Shown here: positions 18,019 through 27,560 of the stretch, one piece after another
Layout of the letters: each line of letters opens with the position of its first letter
Numbering within the stretch: the first letter of the stretch is position 1
DNA from: an endosymbiont of Lamellibrachia barhami
GTDB lineage: Bacteria; Pseudomonadota; Gammaproteobacteria; Chromatiales; Chromatiaceae
Length of the DNA stretch: 47,704 nt
Direction: 5' to 3'
Assembly (NCBI RefSeq): GCF_011947365.2
Contig: NZ_JAAVSH020000001.1
Coordinates: forward strand, 1,362,000 to 1,409,703
Made by a program: the position numbers and the translations under genes
Notes under the pieces: model-generated
What the model saw: only the letters and a program-made list of their open reading frames with translations
What the model was told of the DNA's origin: nothing
The model's database searches: none

Positions 18019-18588
18019 TTATTTAACCACGCTGACCTTTTCGATGACGATGGGAGTGGTGGGCACATCACGCATGCCGCTTTTGATACCGGTCGGTTGG
18101 GATGCAATGCGGTCCACCACGTCCATGCCTTCAATCACCTCTCCGAAAACCGCGTAACCCCAACCGTCAGGCTTGGGGTAGTCGAGGGAGAGGTTGTCCT
18201 TGTGGTTGATGAAGAACTGGGCAGTGGCAGAGTGGGGATTGCTGGTGCGGGCCATGGCGATGCTTCCGCGTTTGTTCTTCAGACCATTCTTGGCTTCGTT
18301 GGAGACCGGATTACGGGGCTCTTTTCTATCCATATCGCTGGTAAAACCGCCACCCTGGATCATGAAACCTTTGATAACACGATGGAAGATGGTGCCATTG
18401 AAGAAGCCGTCTTCCACGTACTGGACAAAGTTGTCGACAGTTTTCGGCGCTTTTTCACGATCCAGCGCCAACAGGATATTTCCCTGACTGGTCTCCATCA
18501 TGACCCGAACCGTCTCCGCCGCTACAATATTTGCAAAGATGCCGCTCAGCAGCAGAGTGAGTAGTGTTTTGAGAAAAAATTGCTTCAT
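18019..18588 (-). CDS. ppiA: Periplasmic peptidyl-prolyl isomerase PpiA, copy 1
   Basis: A 189-residue cyclophilin with a Sec signal peptide (MKQFFLKTLLTLLLSGIFA...). It isomerises prolyl bonds in the periplasm. FHRVIKGFMIQGGGF, GSIAMARTSNPHSATAQFFINH and GWGYAVFGEV mark the active-site region. The tandem copy at 20458-21027 differs at five residues that I can count (positions near the signal peptide end, LALD/LALN, HRVI/HRII, DMDRKEP/DMDKKET). It lies 49 bases upstream of ppiB and is probably co-transcribed with it. Confidence 0.93.
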   Translation of the reverse strand: MKQFFLKTLLTLLLSGIFANIVAAETVRVMMETSQGNILLALDREKAPKTVDNFVQYVEDGFFNGTIFHRVIKGFMIQGGGFTSDMDRKEPRNPVSNEAKNGLKNKRGSIAMARTSNPHSATAQFFINHKDNLSLDYPKPDGWGYAVFGEVIEGMDVVDRIASQPTGIKSGMRDVPTTPIVIEKVSVVK

Positions 18589-18819
18589 GAAGCGATGCCC
18601 CGTTAAACCTGATAATTTGAAGATGGCTATGATATAGCTTCTCTCAGGCAGGAAAAAGACCTTTCCGGCTGGGGGATCATCCCACCGATACCTTTCTCGA
18701 CAAATGTTGTAGAAAACAGGTCTAATAAAAACTTCAAGTTTTCTTGGGGGATGCCGAATTAAATTGTATCGATTAATTTATATTGATGCGCTACGCCTGC
18801 GCATTCGGATGAGTTGACA

Positions 18820-19470
18820 ATGTCGCAGTACTCTTCTGTTCAATGGAAAATCTTGCCTGCCATGGCCTGATATTCCTGATTATCATGGCAATTGCCACCG
18901 TCTATTCGGCCTATCAACCCAGAAAGCTCAGCTTCTGCCTCCGCCAAGCAGATGACCGATGTGCTAAACGGTTATCTGGACAGCATAATGATGTTGCAAC
19001 ACCATGGCCAATCGGGAGATGCTGCGGGAGAAGATTCTGTCCGCGAAGAGATTGTTGATGTCCGCATGCTCAGAGGAGGCGGTCGTAAGATTTATGGTCA
19101 GCTTTGATATCGAAAAGCCGACCAGTGATCTCGCCAGGCGGGCGTTGGTGGGAAGCATCGTTGAGCTGAAAAAGGTTGATGGGGCCAGAGTGCTCACCGT
19201 CATCCAACCTTTTTTGCGGAATCAACCACAACGGAACCAACTGCCTGACCACCGCCACGCGCTGCCGGAGGTACAGTGCTGAGTGCCAGTCGGATAAAAC
19301 CTTTCACTGGCCAAACGGGACGCCGCAATCGAGCGGGAACTCTGGATTGGCGCCGGGATAAATCTGGTGATCCTGTTGATTGGTCTGGGTATAGTCAGTC
19401 TGATCATCCACAAAGTCGTGTATCTCCCCTCTGAGCCGTCTGCGCATGACCATGGAGGAGATCGGTTCAA
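18820..19470 (+). pseudogene. Decayed 5' fragment of a haem-type chemoreceptor gene
   Basis: A duplicate of the first 220 or so codons of the receptor at 21265-22872. The start region ([16 protein letters not shown]) is readable. A missing C in GGCCCTG then shifts the frame near codon 15, and many further one- and two-base indels follow. The CxxCH haem motif of the intact copy is broken by an insertion near 19242-19256. The fragment ends where the second lpxH copy begins. It is the clearest evidence in the window for true decay rather than sequencing error. Confidence 0.85.
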
Positions 19471-19806
19471 TAGCGTGGCTGTGCCGAAAAGATCGATCTG
19501 TGTTGGATCATCGATGAGTTCCGCGCCGGTTTGAGCGCAGAATTGCTTGCCAAGCAGGAAATCCCGGTTGCCGTGCATCAGCAGGATTCGGCTGCCACTG
19601 TTGTAGAGTCTCTTTAGTGCGGCCTTAATTTGTGGCGCGGGTTCGACTTCCAGATCGTCACCGATCCAGGTGTCGAAGAGGTCACCCAGGATATAGAGCC
19701 TATCTGCGCCAGGGGCGCGGTGTTCGAGAAAATCGAGAAACAGCTGCACCGTCGACCGTCGGTCGTTGGAGAGGTGCAGGTCGGAGATGAAGAGGGTTTC
19801 GCCCAA
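19468..19806 (-). pseudogene. lpxH: Truncated lpxH, second copy
   Basis: Encodes residues 1-112 of LpxH almost unchanged (ISDLHLSND, ILGDLFDTW and MHGNRDFLLG are present), then runs into antisense chemoreceptor sequence up to a stop at 19222. The C-terminal half with HGD and HGHTH ligands is missing, so it cannot be an active hydrolase. The reading frame is still open over its whole length, unlike the decayed mcp fragment on the other side of the junction. Confidence 0.9.
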
Positions 19807-19917
19807 TTTAATGCATCCGGTAACTGGCTATTGAGCCAATAATTATATGGATGATCCCCCTCACCCCAACTCTCTCCCCGAGGGAGAGGGAATGGTAAGG
19901 TGGTTTGTGGCCGACCT

Positions 19918-20406
19918 TTAGTCGGTGATTTCCGCCTTCTCGATGATGATGTCTTCCGCCGGAACGTCCTGATGACCCGCGTTCGTGGTGGTGTCAACGC
20001 CCTTGATCCTGTCGATCACGTCCATACCAGAGGTCACCTTGGCGAAGACGCAGTAGCCCCAGCCGTCCTGTCCTGGATGATCGAGGAAGCTGTTGTTCGC
20101 CACATTGATAAAGAATTGGGCGGTGGCGGAGTGGGGGTCTCCCGTGCGGGCCATGGCGAGGGTGCCGATCTCGTTGGAAAGTCCGTTTTTCGCCTCGTTC
20201 TCGATGGGATCGCGGGTCTGCTTCTGAACCATGCCCGGCAGAAACCCGCCGCCCTGGATCATGAAGTTGCCGATGACCCGGTGGAAGATAGTGCCGTCGA
20301 AAAAGCCGTCCTCTACATACTGCTTGAAGTTGGCGCAGGTGTTGGGTGCGTTCTCTTCGTCCAGCTCGATGACGATAGGGCCGAGGTTGGTGGTCAATGT
20401 AATCAT
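19918..20406 (-). CDS. ppiB: Cytoplasmic peptidyl-prolyl isomerase PpiB, copy 2
   Basis: A 162-residue cyclophilin, two conservative substitutions away from copy 1 and with all catalytic motifs. Third-position differences are scattered along the gene (for example around 20200-20300) while the protein hardly changes, which implies selection on both copies after duplication. It is followed downstream by the truncated lpxH, so its transcript is no longer coupled to a working lpxH. Confidence 0.92.
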   Translation of the reverse strand: MITLTTNLGPIVIELDEENAPNTCANFKQYVEDGFFDGTIFHRVIGNFMIQGGGFLPGMVQKQTRDPIENEAKNGLSNEIGTLAMARTGDPHSATAQFFINVANNSFLDHPGQDGWGYCVFAKVTSGMDVIDRIKGVDTTTNAGHQDVPAEDIIIEKAEITD

Positions 20407-20457
20407 GTAAATTGCCTGTCTGTTTAGATTGAAATTTTGCTTGGAGGCTGTCGGATA

Positions 20458-21027
20458 TTATTTAACCACGCTGACCTTTTCGATGACGATGGGAGTGGTG
20501 GGCACATCACGCATGCCGCTTTTGATACCGGTCGGTTGGGATGCAATGCGGTCCACCACGTCCATGCCTTCAATCACCTCTCCGAAAACCGCGTAACCCC
20601 AACCGTCAGGCTTGGGGTAGTCGAGGGAGAGGTTGTCCTTGTGGTTGATGAAGAACTGGGCAGTGGCAGAGTGGGGATTACTGGTGCGGGCCATGGCGAT
20701 ACTGCCGCGCTTGTTTTTCAGACCATTCTTGGCTTCGTTGGAGACCGGATTACGGGTCTCCTTTTTATCCATATCGCTGGTAAAACCGCCGCCCTGGATC
20801 ATGAAACCTTTGATGATGCGGTGGAAGATGGTGCCATTGAAGAAGCCGTCTTCCACGTACTGGACAAAGTTGTCGACAGTTTTCGGCGCTTTTTCACGAT
20901 TCAGCGCCAGCAGGATATTTCCCTGGCTGGTCTCCATCATGACCCGAACCGTCTCCGCCGCTGCAATATTTGCAAAGATGCCGCTCAGCAGCAGAGTGAG
21001 TAGTGTTTTGAGAAAAAATTGCTTCAT
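20458..21027 (-). CDS. ppiA: Periplasmic peptidyl-prolyl isomerase PpiA, copy 2
   Basis: A 189-residue periplasmic cyclophilin with the same signal peptide as copy 1. The frame is open further upstream to 21180. The start at 21027 is chosen because it matches copy 1 and puts the signal peptide at the N-terminus. Motifs FHRIIKGFMIQGGGF and GSIAMARTSNPHSATAQFFINH are intact. It is divergent from the full-length chemoreceptor with a 237-base gap that duplicates the gap upstream of copy 1. Confidence 0.92.
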   Translation of the reverse strand: MKQFFLKTLLTLLLSGIFANIAAAETVRVMMETSQGNILLALNREKAPKTVDNFVQYVEDGFFNGTIFHRIIKGFMIQGGGFTSDMDKKETRNPVSNEAKNGLKNKRGSIAMARTSNPHSATAQFFINHKDNLSLDYPKPDGWGYAVFGEVIEGMDVVDRIASQPTGIKSGMRDVPTTPIVIEKVSVVK

Positions 21028-21264
21028 GAAGCGATGCCTCGTTAAAACTGATAATTTTGAAGGGACCAATGATATAGCTTCTCTCAGGCAGGAAAAAGAC
21101 CTTTCCGGTAGGGAGATCATCCCACCGATACCTTTCTCGACAAAATGTTGTAGAAAACAGGTCCTAATAAAAAACTTCAAGTTTTCTTGGGGGATGCCGA
21201 ATTAAATGGTATCGATTAATTTATATTGATGCGCCCTACGCCTGCGCATTCGGATGAGTTGACA

Positions 21265-22872
21265 ATGTCGCGGTATATTTCTGTTCAATGGAAAATCTTG
21301 CCTGCCATGGCCCTGATATTCCTGATTATCATGGCAATTGCCACCGTCTATTCGGCCTATCAGCAGAAAGCTCAGCTTCTGCGCTCCGCCGAAACCCAGA
21401 TGACCGATGTGCTAAACGGTTATCTGGACAGCATGAATGCCATGATGTTTACCGGCACCATGGCCAATCGGGAGATGCTGCGGGAGAAGATTCTGTCCCG
21501 CGAAGAGATTGTTGATGTCCGCATGCTCAGAGGAGAGGCGGTCAGTAAGGTTTATGGTCCCGGCTTTGATATCGAAAAGCCGACCGATGATCTCGCCAGG
21601 CGGGCGTTGGTGGGAGAGCGCATCGTTGAGCTGAAAAAGGTTGATGGGGCCAGAGTGCTCACCGTCATCCAACCTTTTTTTGCGGAATCCAGCCACAACG
21701 GTACTAACTGCCTGACCTGCCACGCGCTGCCGGAGGGTACGGTACTTGGCGCCGGCCGTCTAAGCCTTTCCCTGGCCAAACGGGACGCCGCAATCGAGCG
21801 GGAACTCTGGATTGGCGCCGGGATAAACCTGGTGATTCTGTTGGTCGGTCTGGGCATCGTCAGTCTGATCATTCGTAAAGTCGTTATCTCTCCCCTGAGC
21901 CGTCTGCGCAGGACCATGGAGGAGATCGGTCAACACGCCGACCTGCGCCCCCGGGTGGCAGGTGGTGCGCATGATGAATTTCACTATGTCGGCAAGGCAG
22001 TGAACGATATGCTCAACCGTTTTCAGCCCACCATCCATGAACTCAGCACCACGATGGATAATCTGGCGGTCTCTTCCGATGAGTTGGCTCAGGTGTCCGC
22101 TTCAAGCCGTGAGGATTTCTCTGAGCAGGGAACCCAGACGTATCAGTTGAAAATCGCTATTGGCGAGATGGCGACCGCTGCCGAAGATGTGGCCAGGAAC
22201 GCCGCTGGTGCTGCGGAAACGGCAAAAAGTGTTCGCGAACATGCAGCCGGTGGCAAAAACGTGGTGTCAGAGGTCTCCGCGTCGATCAACAATCTCTCAA
22301 ATCGCGTCGCCGAGGCGTCAGAGGTAGTGCAGAAACTCGCAGGAGATACCCAGAGTATCGGGCAGGTTTTAGCCACGATCACGGGTATTGCGGAACAGAC
22401 CAATCTGCTGGCGCTCAATGCCGCTATTGAGGCGGCCAGGGCGGGTGAGCAGGGACGGGGTTTCGCGGTGGTGGCCGACGAGGTGCGCAATTTGGCGCAA
22501 CGAACCCAGGAGGCGACTCGGGAGATCCAGATCAGCATCGAACATCTCGATAGCGCCACGAACCAGGCTGTGACTGTGATGCGGGAAAGTGGAAAGGAGG
22601 CGCAGCAGAGTGTCGAGGATGCGGCGCGGGCAGGTGCTGCATTGGATGAGATTACCCTGGCCGTTGATGCAATCACTGACATCAATGCCCGTATTGCTAC
22701 AGCTTCGGAAGAGCAGTCTGCGATGGTTGTGGGAATCAACAACAGCATCCTTGCTATCAGTGAAGTCACGGATCGTACGGCAGAAGGGGCGCTGAGTATC
22801 TCCGAGACCAGTGAAAAAGTTGCCGTTATTGCCGGACAACTGGATCAGATGGTCAATCAGTTCAAGGCCTGA
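21265..22872 (+). CDS. Methyl-accepting chemotaxis protein with CxxCH haem-binding sensor
   Basis: A receptor of about 535 residues. TM1 spans about residues 11-32 ([17 protein letters not shown]). A periplasmic domain of about 150 residues follows, then TM2 near 177-200 ([19 protein letters not shown]). The HAMP domain ([13 protein letters not shown]) and a long signalling coiled coil complete it. The tip [32 protein letters not shown] near residue 377 binds CheA/CheW. The periplasmic domain has [11 protein letters not shown] (Cys149, Cys152, His153), a c-type haem attachment motif. The receptor therefore probably senses redox state, oxygen or nitric oxide. The start at 21265 is chosen because it precedes TM1 closely. 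The 13 extra upstream codons are less likely. Confidence 0.9.
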   Translation: MSRYISVQWKILPAMALIFLIIMAIATVYSAYQQKAQLLRSAETQMTDVLNGYLDSMNAMMFTGTMANREMLREKILSREEIVDVRMLRGEAVSKVYGPGFDIEKPTDDLARRALVGERIVELKKVDGARVLTVIQPFFAESSHNGTNCLTCHALPEGTVLGAGRLSLSLAKRDAAIERELWIGAGINLVILLVGLGIVSLIIRKVVISPLSRLRRTMEEIGQHADLRPRVAGGAHDEFHYVGKAVNDMLNRFQPTIHELSTTMDNLAVSSDELAQVSASSREDFSEQGTQTYQLKIAIGEMATAAEDVARNAAGAAETAKSVREHAAGGKNVVSEVSASINNLSNRVAEASEVVQKLAGDTQSIGQVLATITGIAEQTNLLALNAAIEAARAGEQGRGFAVVADEVRNLAQRTQEATREIQISIEHLDSATNQAVTVMRESGKEAQQSVEDAARAGAALDEITLAVDAITDINARIATASEEQSAMVVGINNSILAISEVTDRTAEGALSISETSEKVAVIAGQLDQMVNQFKA

Positions 22873-22999
22873 TTTCGCCGCAACAATCCTCTTCGGCATG
22901 GATTGCCGGCTGTCTCTCTACCCCACTGTTTTGTGAAGCGGGCAGGTTTTCGCTACCATGCGCGCATTTCGCAGACACTCTCAGGGTAGCGGGCCAGCC

Positions 23000-24388
23000 A
23001 TGCTCAAGATCTACAACGACCTCAACAACCGCAAAGAAACGTTTGAACCTCTGGAAGCCGGCAAGGTGCGGATGTATGTCTGTGGTATGACCGTCTACGA
23101 CCTCTGCCACCTGGGGCATGCGCGGGTGATGGTGGTATTCGATGTGGTGGTCCGCTACTTCCGTCACCTCGGCTACGATGTCACCTATATCCGGAATATC
23201 ACCGATATCGATGACAAGATCATCGCCCGCGCCAATGAAAATGGCGAGCCTTTCATGGAGTTGACCGATCGCTTTATCCTGGCGATGCATGAGGATTCGG
23301 ACGCATTGGGCATTCAACCGCCGGATGAAGAACCCAGGGCTACCGGCCATATGAGCGAGATTCTCGCCATGATCGACAAGCTGATCGCCAGGGATCACGC
23401 TTATGTGGCGGAAAATGGTGATGTCTATTACAGCGTGCGCAGTTTTGCCGGTTATGGAAAACTGTCGGGCAAGTCGATCGACGATCTGGAATCGGGGGCT
23501 CGTGTCGAACCGGGGGATGCCAAACGCGATCCGTTGGATTTCGCCCTCTGGAAGGCCGCCAAGCCAGGCGAACCGGCATGGGATTCTCCCTGGGGACAGG
23601 GGCGTCCGGGCTGGCATATCGAGTGCTCGGCCATGTCCTGCACCGCTTTGGGCGATACCTTCGATATCCACGGCGGCGGGGCCGATCTGACGTTTCCCCA
23701 TCACGAAAACGAGATCGCCCAGTCAGAGGGCGCGACCGGCCACCCGTTTGTAAAATATTGGATGCACAACGGTTTTGTGCGCATCAACGACGAGAAGATG
23801 TCCAAATCACTGGGCAACTTTTTCACCGTGCGGGAGATTCTGCTGCGATACCAGGCAGAAGAGGTGCGCTACTTCATTCTCACCAGCCAATATCGCAGTC
23901 CTCTCAACTACGATAGTGAGCACCTCGACAACGCCCGCGGTGCACTGACCCGTTTCTACACTGCGATGCGGGGCTTGCCGCAGGTTGAGTCAGTCGGAGC
24001 TGAAGCTTTTTCCCAGCGTTTTCACGATGCTATGGGTGACGACTTCAACACGCCTGAAGCGCTGGCTGTGTTGTTTGACATGGTGCGTGAAATCAATAAG
24101 TTGCGTGATACTGATCAGGCGGCGGCAGCCGGTCTGGCGGCGGAACTGCGTCGCCTGGGTGATGTGCTGGGTATCCTGCAGGATGATCCGGAGCGTTATC
24201 TCAAGGGGGGAGAGCCGGGTGCAGATGATGGACTCATGGACGATGAGATTGACGCCATGATCCAGCAGCGTATCGATGCCCGCGTCAGCAAGGATTGGGC
24301 CGAGGCAGACCGCATTCGAGACGCGCTGCAAGAGGCGGGAATCCTCCTCGAAGATGGTGCGCAAGGCACCACTTGGCGCAGAGGCTGA
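23000..24388 (+). CDS. cysS: Cysteinyl-tRNA synthetase
   Basis: A class I aminoacyl-tRNA synthetase of 462 residues that charges tRNA-Cys. It contains the HIGH-type motif HLGH (residues 37-40), zinc ligands starting with Cys28 and continuing in WHIECSAM and HHENEIAQS, and KMSKS near residue 267. The C-terminus [12 protein letters not shown] is as in E. coli. The ATG at 23000 gives the family-typical start MLKIYNDL; the frame extends 14 codons further upstream without support. It lies beside the duplicated ppiB-lpxH region, a partly conserved gammaproteobacterial neighbourhood. Confidence 0.97.
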   Translation: MLKIYNDLNNRKETFEPLEAGKVRMYVCGMTVYDLCHLGHARVMVVFDVVVRYFRHLGYDVTYIRNITDIDDKIIARANENGEPFMELTDRFILAMHEDSDALGIQPPDEEPRATGHMSEILAMIDKLIARDHAYVAENGDVYYSVRSFAGYGKLSGKSIDDLESGARVEPGDAKRDPLDFALWKAAKPGEPAWDSPWGQGRPGWHIECSAMSCTALGDTFDIHGGGADLTFPHHENEIAQSEGATGHPFVKYWMHNGFVRINDEKMSKSLGNFFTVREILLRYQAEEVRYFILTSQYRSPLNYDSEHLDNARGALTRFYTAMRGLPQVESVGAEAFSQRFHDAMGDDFNTPEALAVLFDMVREINKLRDTDQAAAAGLAAELRRLGDVLGILQDDPERYLKGGEPGADDGLMDDEIDAMIQQRIDARVSKDWAEADRIRDALQEAGILLEDGAQGTTWRRG

Positions 24389-24417
24389 ATCTCTAATTTT
24401 CATAGATTACTCTGAGC

Positions 24418-24447
24418 GTAGGCCCGATCAAGCGTAGCGGATCGGGC
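24418..24447. repeat. Single REP-like unit
   Basis: GTAGGCCCGATCAAGCGTAG followed by CGGATCGGGC, one unit of the dispersed palindromic family, here without its inverted partner. It follows the cysS stop by 30 bases. The rest of the 300-base gap to 24689 is without a gene or clear promoter. GATGAGGGA lies just before the next start codon as a probable ribosome binding site. Confidence 0.65.
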
Positions 24448-24688
24448 GTTTACTCCGTGAGCAGAGACTGAGGGTATTAATTTGGAACGGCGTCTCGCCG
24501 CGATTTATCCCTCTACGGAGATATCGTGACGAAGCATCACTCCGATACCTGACGCTATTATTAAAGAAATCCCCTCCCCGGACGATTATCAAGGACAGAT
24601 CCTTTGTTTTCTTACGACGCCCAACCAACATTAAAGGGGCGCCGGAGAGACAAAACCTGCTTTTATCGATCTTGATGAGGGAATTTTA

Positions 24689-25962
24689 ATGTCTATCAAA
24701 GGACAATCGCTTAGCTCCAGGCTGCTGCTATTGGCGCTCGTCGGCACCCTGCTGATGGGCTCGGCTGCCGCATACGGCGTGATTTCACTGCTCAATGTGC
24801 TTGAAATCTATGACTATGCCCTGGACCGCCAAGTCAGCAATGAACGCCAGATGCTCATTATGCAGAGTGACTTTAAGAAGCAGGTGCAGGAGTGGAAAAA
24901 TGTCCTGCTACGTGGATCTGATGCCAAGAATCTTAATAAGTACTGGGGTAAATTCGAAGCCCAGGAGGCCTCGATAAAGGCAAGTGGGGCAAAGTTGCTG
25001 CCCCGGCTGGAAGATGATGCTGCGAAGCAGATTTTGCGATCGTTTCTCGCCTCCCATGAGCAGATGGGGCGTGCCTATCGAGCGGGGCTGGAGAAATTCA
25101 AACAGTCTGGCTTTGATCCCAAGGTGGGTGACAAAGCGGTAAAAGGGATCGACCGGGAACCCACCAGAAAACTGGCCGAAGCGGCGGAGAATATCTCGCA
25201 GCGGCTCTACCAATCCACCAGTCACTTGCGCGACCAAAGTAGCGATGCGCTGTACGTCAGTCTGTTGATTGCGTTGATTGCGCTGGTTGCTATGGTAGGT
25301 TTCACTGTCTGGATGTTAAAACGCGTCATCATCAATCCCACAAAGGATATCTCTGTTTCCCTCAAGCGATTTGCCGATGGGGATTTCAGTGATCTTGATA
25401 TCAAGCATCATGGCGGTGAACTGGGTGAGGTGGCGGAGAGTGCGATACAGGTAAAAGAGCATCTCGGCGGTATTATCCGTGAGGTCAGGGGGAGTGCCCA
25501 TGAGTTGACCCAGGCAGCGGGTAGGCTCTCAGTGGCAACCCGCAGCACCCAGGACGATCTGGGGCGGCAGCAGGGCGAAATCCAGCAGGTGGCAACGGCA
25601 ATGGATCAGATGTCTGCCGTAGTCAGTCAGGTTTCCAGTAACGCCCAAGCGGCCGTTGAGGCCGCGCACAGCGCGGATGCCGCCGCCACTGAGGGCTGTA
25701 GGATTGTGGAGGCGGGTATCATTGAAGTCAGCGGGCTGGCACAGGATGTGGAGGGTGCTGCTGATGTGGTGCAGAGCCTGGAAGGGGATGTGGCCAACAT
25801 CAGCTCGGTACTCGATGTCATCAAGAGCATTGCGGAGCAGACCAATCTGTTGGCGTTGAATGCGGCCATTGAGGCGGCGCGGGCAGGCGAGCAGGGACGG
25901 GGTTTTGCTGTGGTTGCTGATGAAGTCAGGACGCTGGCGGGGCGTACTCAGGAGTCAACCAA
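24689..25962 (+). pseudogene. Methyl-accepting chemotaxis protein, 3' truncated
   Basis: Encodes the first 425 or so residues of a chemoreceptor. TM1 lies near residues 13-34. A four-helix-bundle periplasmic domain rich in Glu, Lys and Gln follows. TM2 lies near 192-212 ([19 protein letters not shown]), then the HAMP domain and the signalling tip [20 protein letters not shown] (about residue 386). After RTQESTN the sequence switches abruptly to the antisense of a ptsP gene. The frame stays open by chance to 26353. The conserved return helix of the signalling hairpin and any methylation sites in it are missing, so signalling is unlikely. It has no visible haem motif. Confidence 0.8.
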
Positions 25963-26730
25963 TCGAAGTCGCTGCCAGCATCGCCAGGCCAGGCATCGAA
26001 CAGCGCCCGGTCTTCAGCAGGCAGACTATCCTCCATCCGGTCTTCCAGGGCCATCAAATCCTCCACCACAGCAGCCCACTGCAGTGCAAATTCCTCCTCC
26101 ACTCCAATACAGGGGTCACCGCACTTGCAGTCAGGCACTCATCAGATCAGCAGGGGATGAACGACTACCGCCGTGCCCAGAGCTGCCTGGAGCACCGGCA
26201 TGTCCCTGCAGAAAACGGGTGGGGGGCGCCACGCCCTCCATGGCGACAAGTTCACCACTCGCCTGGGCATGGGTAATGGCGCCCGCAAGCGGCTGTGCGG
26301 CGAGGGTGAAAAGGATTACCTCGTTGTCATCGAAGGTGCGCTGCTCAATCTGACGCACCACCAGTACGCCGAGTACCCTGCGATTCTGGATAATCGGCAC
26401 ACCGAGAAAACCATGATAGCGGGTTTCGCCTGTCTCATGGGCAAACAGATAGCGACGATGATTGGGGCATCCGCAACATTGACCGGCTCGGCGCGCTCGC
26501 ACACCAGCCCAATCAGTCCCCGATGCAGCGGGAGTCTGACTTTACCCAGCAGACTGCAAACCTTCGGTGGCCCGCAGTACATGTTCGCGCCGCTCGAAAT
26601 CGGTCAGGTAGACGGAACAGACATCGGCGCCCACCGCTTTTTTCACCCGTGTTACGATAAGTTCCAGCGCCTCGCCCAGATCGGGGGCAGCGTTTACCTC
26701 TTTGACGATTCGATGCAGGGTTTCGAGCAT
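25962..26730 (-). pseudogene. ptsP: PtsP (EI-Ntr) N-terminal fragment, frameshifted and truncated
   Basis: Remnant of the PEP-protein phosphotransferase of the nitrogen PTS. It starts MLETLHRIVKEVNAAPDLGE and contains a GAF domain with VGADVCSVYLTDFERREHVL. After a frame break near 26540 it continues with GFLGVPIIQNRRVLGVLVVR and [21 protein letters not shown] short LQGHAGAPG linker follows, then part of the EI N-terminal domain in another frame ([19 protein letters not shown]). It ends at the junction with the truncated chemoreceptor. The phosphohistidine and PEP-binding domains are absent. In many gammaproteobacteria ptsP follows rppH directly, as the position of this remnant shows it once did here. 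Confidence 0.8.
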
Positions 26731-26772
26731 TAGTCCTCAGAGATCAGGTCAAATAAACAACATGCTGGGGCT

Positions 26773-26853
26773 GTAGGCATGATCAAGCGTAGCGGATCAG
26801 GCAATAGACTAAAAAACGGTATTTGCCGGTTCCGCAAGCTTGAACCGGCCTAC
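26773..26853. repeat. REP-like palindromic repeat pair
   Basis: GTAGGCATGATCAAGCGTAG at the left and the inverted unit GGTTCCGCAAGCTTGAACCG plus GCCTAC at the right, between rppH and the ptsP remnant. Same family as at 3533, 8735, 24418 and 47200. Confidence 0.75.
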
Positions 26854-26867
26854 GGGCTGCCGATCTT

Positions 26868-27437
26868 TCAGCGCCGATTTTGCCGCAAAAAGTTCGAATG
26901 CGAACGCGCCGGCATACCTTCGGGATAGAGCAGCGGCGCCAACTCCTCCAGAGCACGGGCATAAACACTGCGTTTGAAATAGATCACTTCCCGCACCGGC
27001 AGCCAGTATTTCACCCAACGCCACTCATCAAATTCCGGCGTGTCGGTACTGTCGAAACAGAACGAATCCTCTGGACATTTTGTCTTCAACAGGAACCAGA
27101 CCTGCTTCTGCCCAATGCAGAGGGGTTGGCAGTTCTTACGGATATAACGTGCCGGAAGACGATAACGCAACCAATCCCGCGTTGCGCCCATGATCTCGAC
27201 CTGGTGGGGCTTCAGGCCGACCTCCTCTTCCAGTTCCCGGTACATCGCCTGTTCAGGCGTCTCATCGCTATTAATTCCGCCCTGAGGAAACTGCCAGGCA
27301 TTCTGACCCACACGGCGTCCCCAGAACAACTGTCGATGGTTGTTGCAGAGAATGATGCCGACATTGGGCCGAAAACCATCAGAATCGATCAAAGGTTCAA
27401 CTCTTATCCAGTTAACAGGGTGCTGTGATTTTTCCAT
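26868..27437 (-). CDS. rppH: RNA pyrophosphohydrolase RppH
   Basis: A Nudix hydrolase that removes pyrophosphate from 5'-triphosphorylated mRNA and so triggers RNase E decay. The Nudix box [23 protein letters not shown] (about residues 53-75) has the full GX5EX7REUXEEXGU pattern. The family start (M)[16 protein letters not shown] lies 16 codons into this frame. A TTG at 27392 could thus be the true start, giving the usual length of about 174; the ATG at 27437 gives 189. The protein is normal to the end ([17 protein letters not shown]). The gene is divergent from a HAD phosphatase gene. Confidence 0.93.
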   Translation of the reverse strand: MEKSQHPVNWIRVEPLIDSDGFRPNVGIILCNNHRQLFWGRRVGQNAWQFPQGGINSDETPEQAMYRELEEEVGLKPHQVEIMGATRDWLRYRLPARYIRKNCQPLCIGQKQVWFLLKTKCPEDSFCFDSTDTPEFDEWRWVKYWLPVREVIYFKRSVYARALEELAPLLYPEGMPARSHSNFLRQNRR

Positions 27438-27560
27438 AAACCCAGTTTATCGGCAAGCAAATCAGACAACATAAGACTTTGCTTATAAATAAAAATCCGG
27501 TACCTTTGGGCTATTGGGACTCTTCGTAGGAAGATCTCAGCAACCAACAGGACTTAACCT

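Larger units (their letters stand above)
17032..19470. repeat. Tandem duplication, copy 1 (lpxH'-ppiB-ppiA-mcp')
   Basis: About 2.44 kb running from inside lpxH through ppiB and ppiA to inside the chemoreceptor gene. It is repeated immediately afterwards at 19468-21932. At the junction the chemoreceptor sequence GGAGATCGGT joins lpxH sequence TCAATAGCGTGG. TCAA occurs at both parental breakpoints, which suggests microhomology-mediated duplication. Copy 1 carries the intact lpxH 3' part outside the unit and a decayed mcp 5' part. Confidence 0.9.
19468..21932. repeat. Tandem duplication, copy 2 (lpxH'-ppiB-ppiA-mcp)
   Basis: Second copy of the duplicated unit, joined to copy 1 near 19468-19471. 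Here the lpxH part is only the first 112 codons, ppiB and ppiA are intact, and the chemoreceptor part continues into the full-length gene. Intergenic stretches, including the CCCTCACCCC hairpin and the ppiA-mcp divergent region, are duplicated too. Confidence 0.9.

Noticed and set aside
24448-24688. Possible riboswitch or sigma-28 promoter before the truncated chemoreceptor
   Set aside because: Some stem-forming segments exist, but I find no match to a known aptamer core or to TAAA-N15-GCCGATAA.
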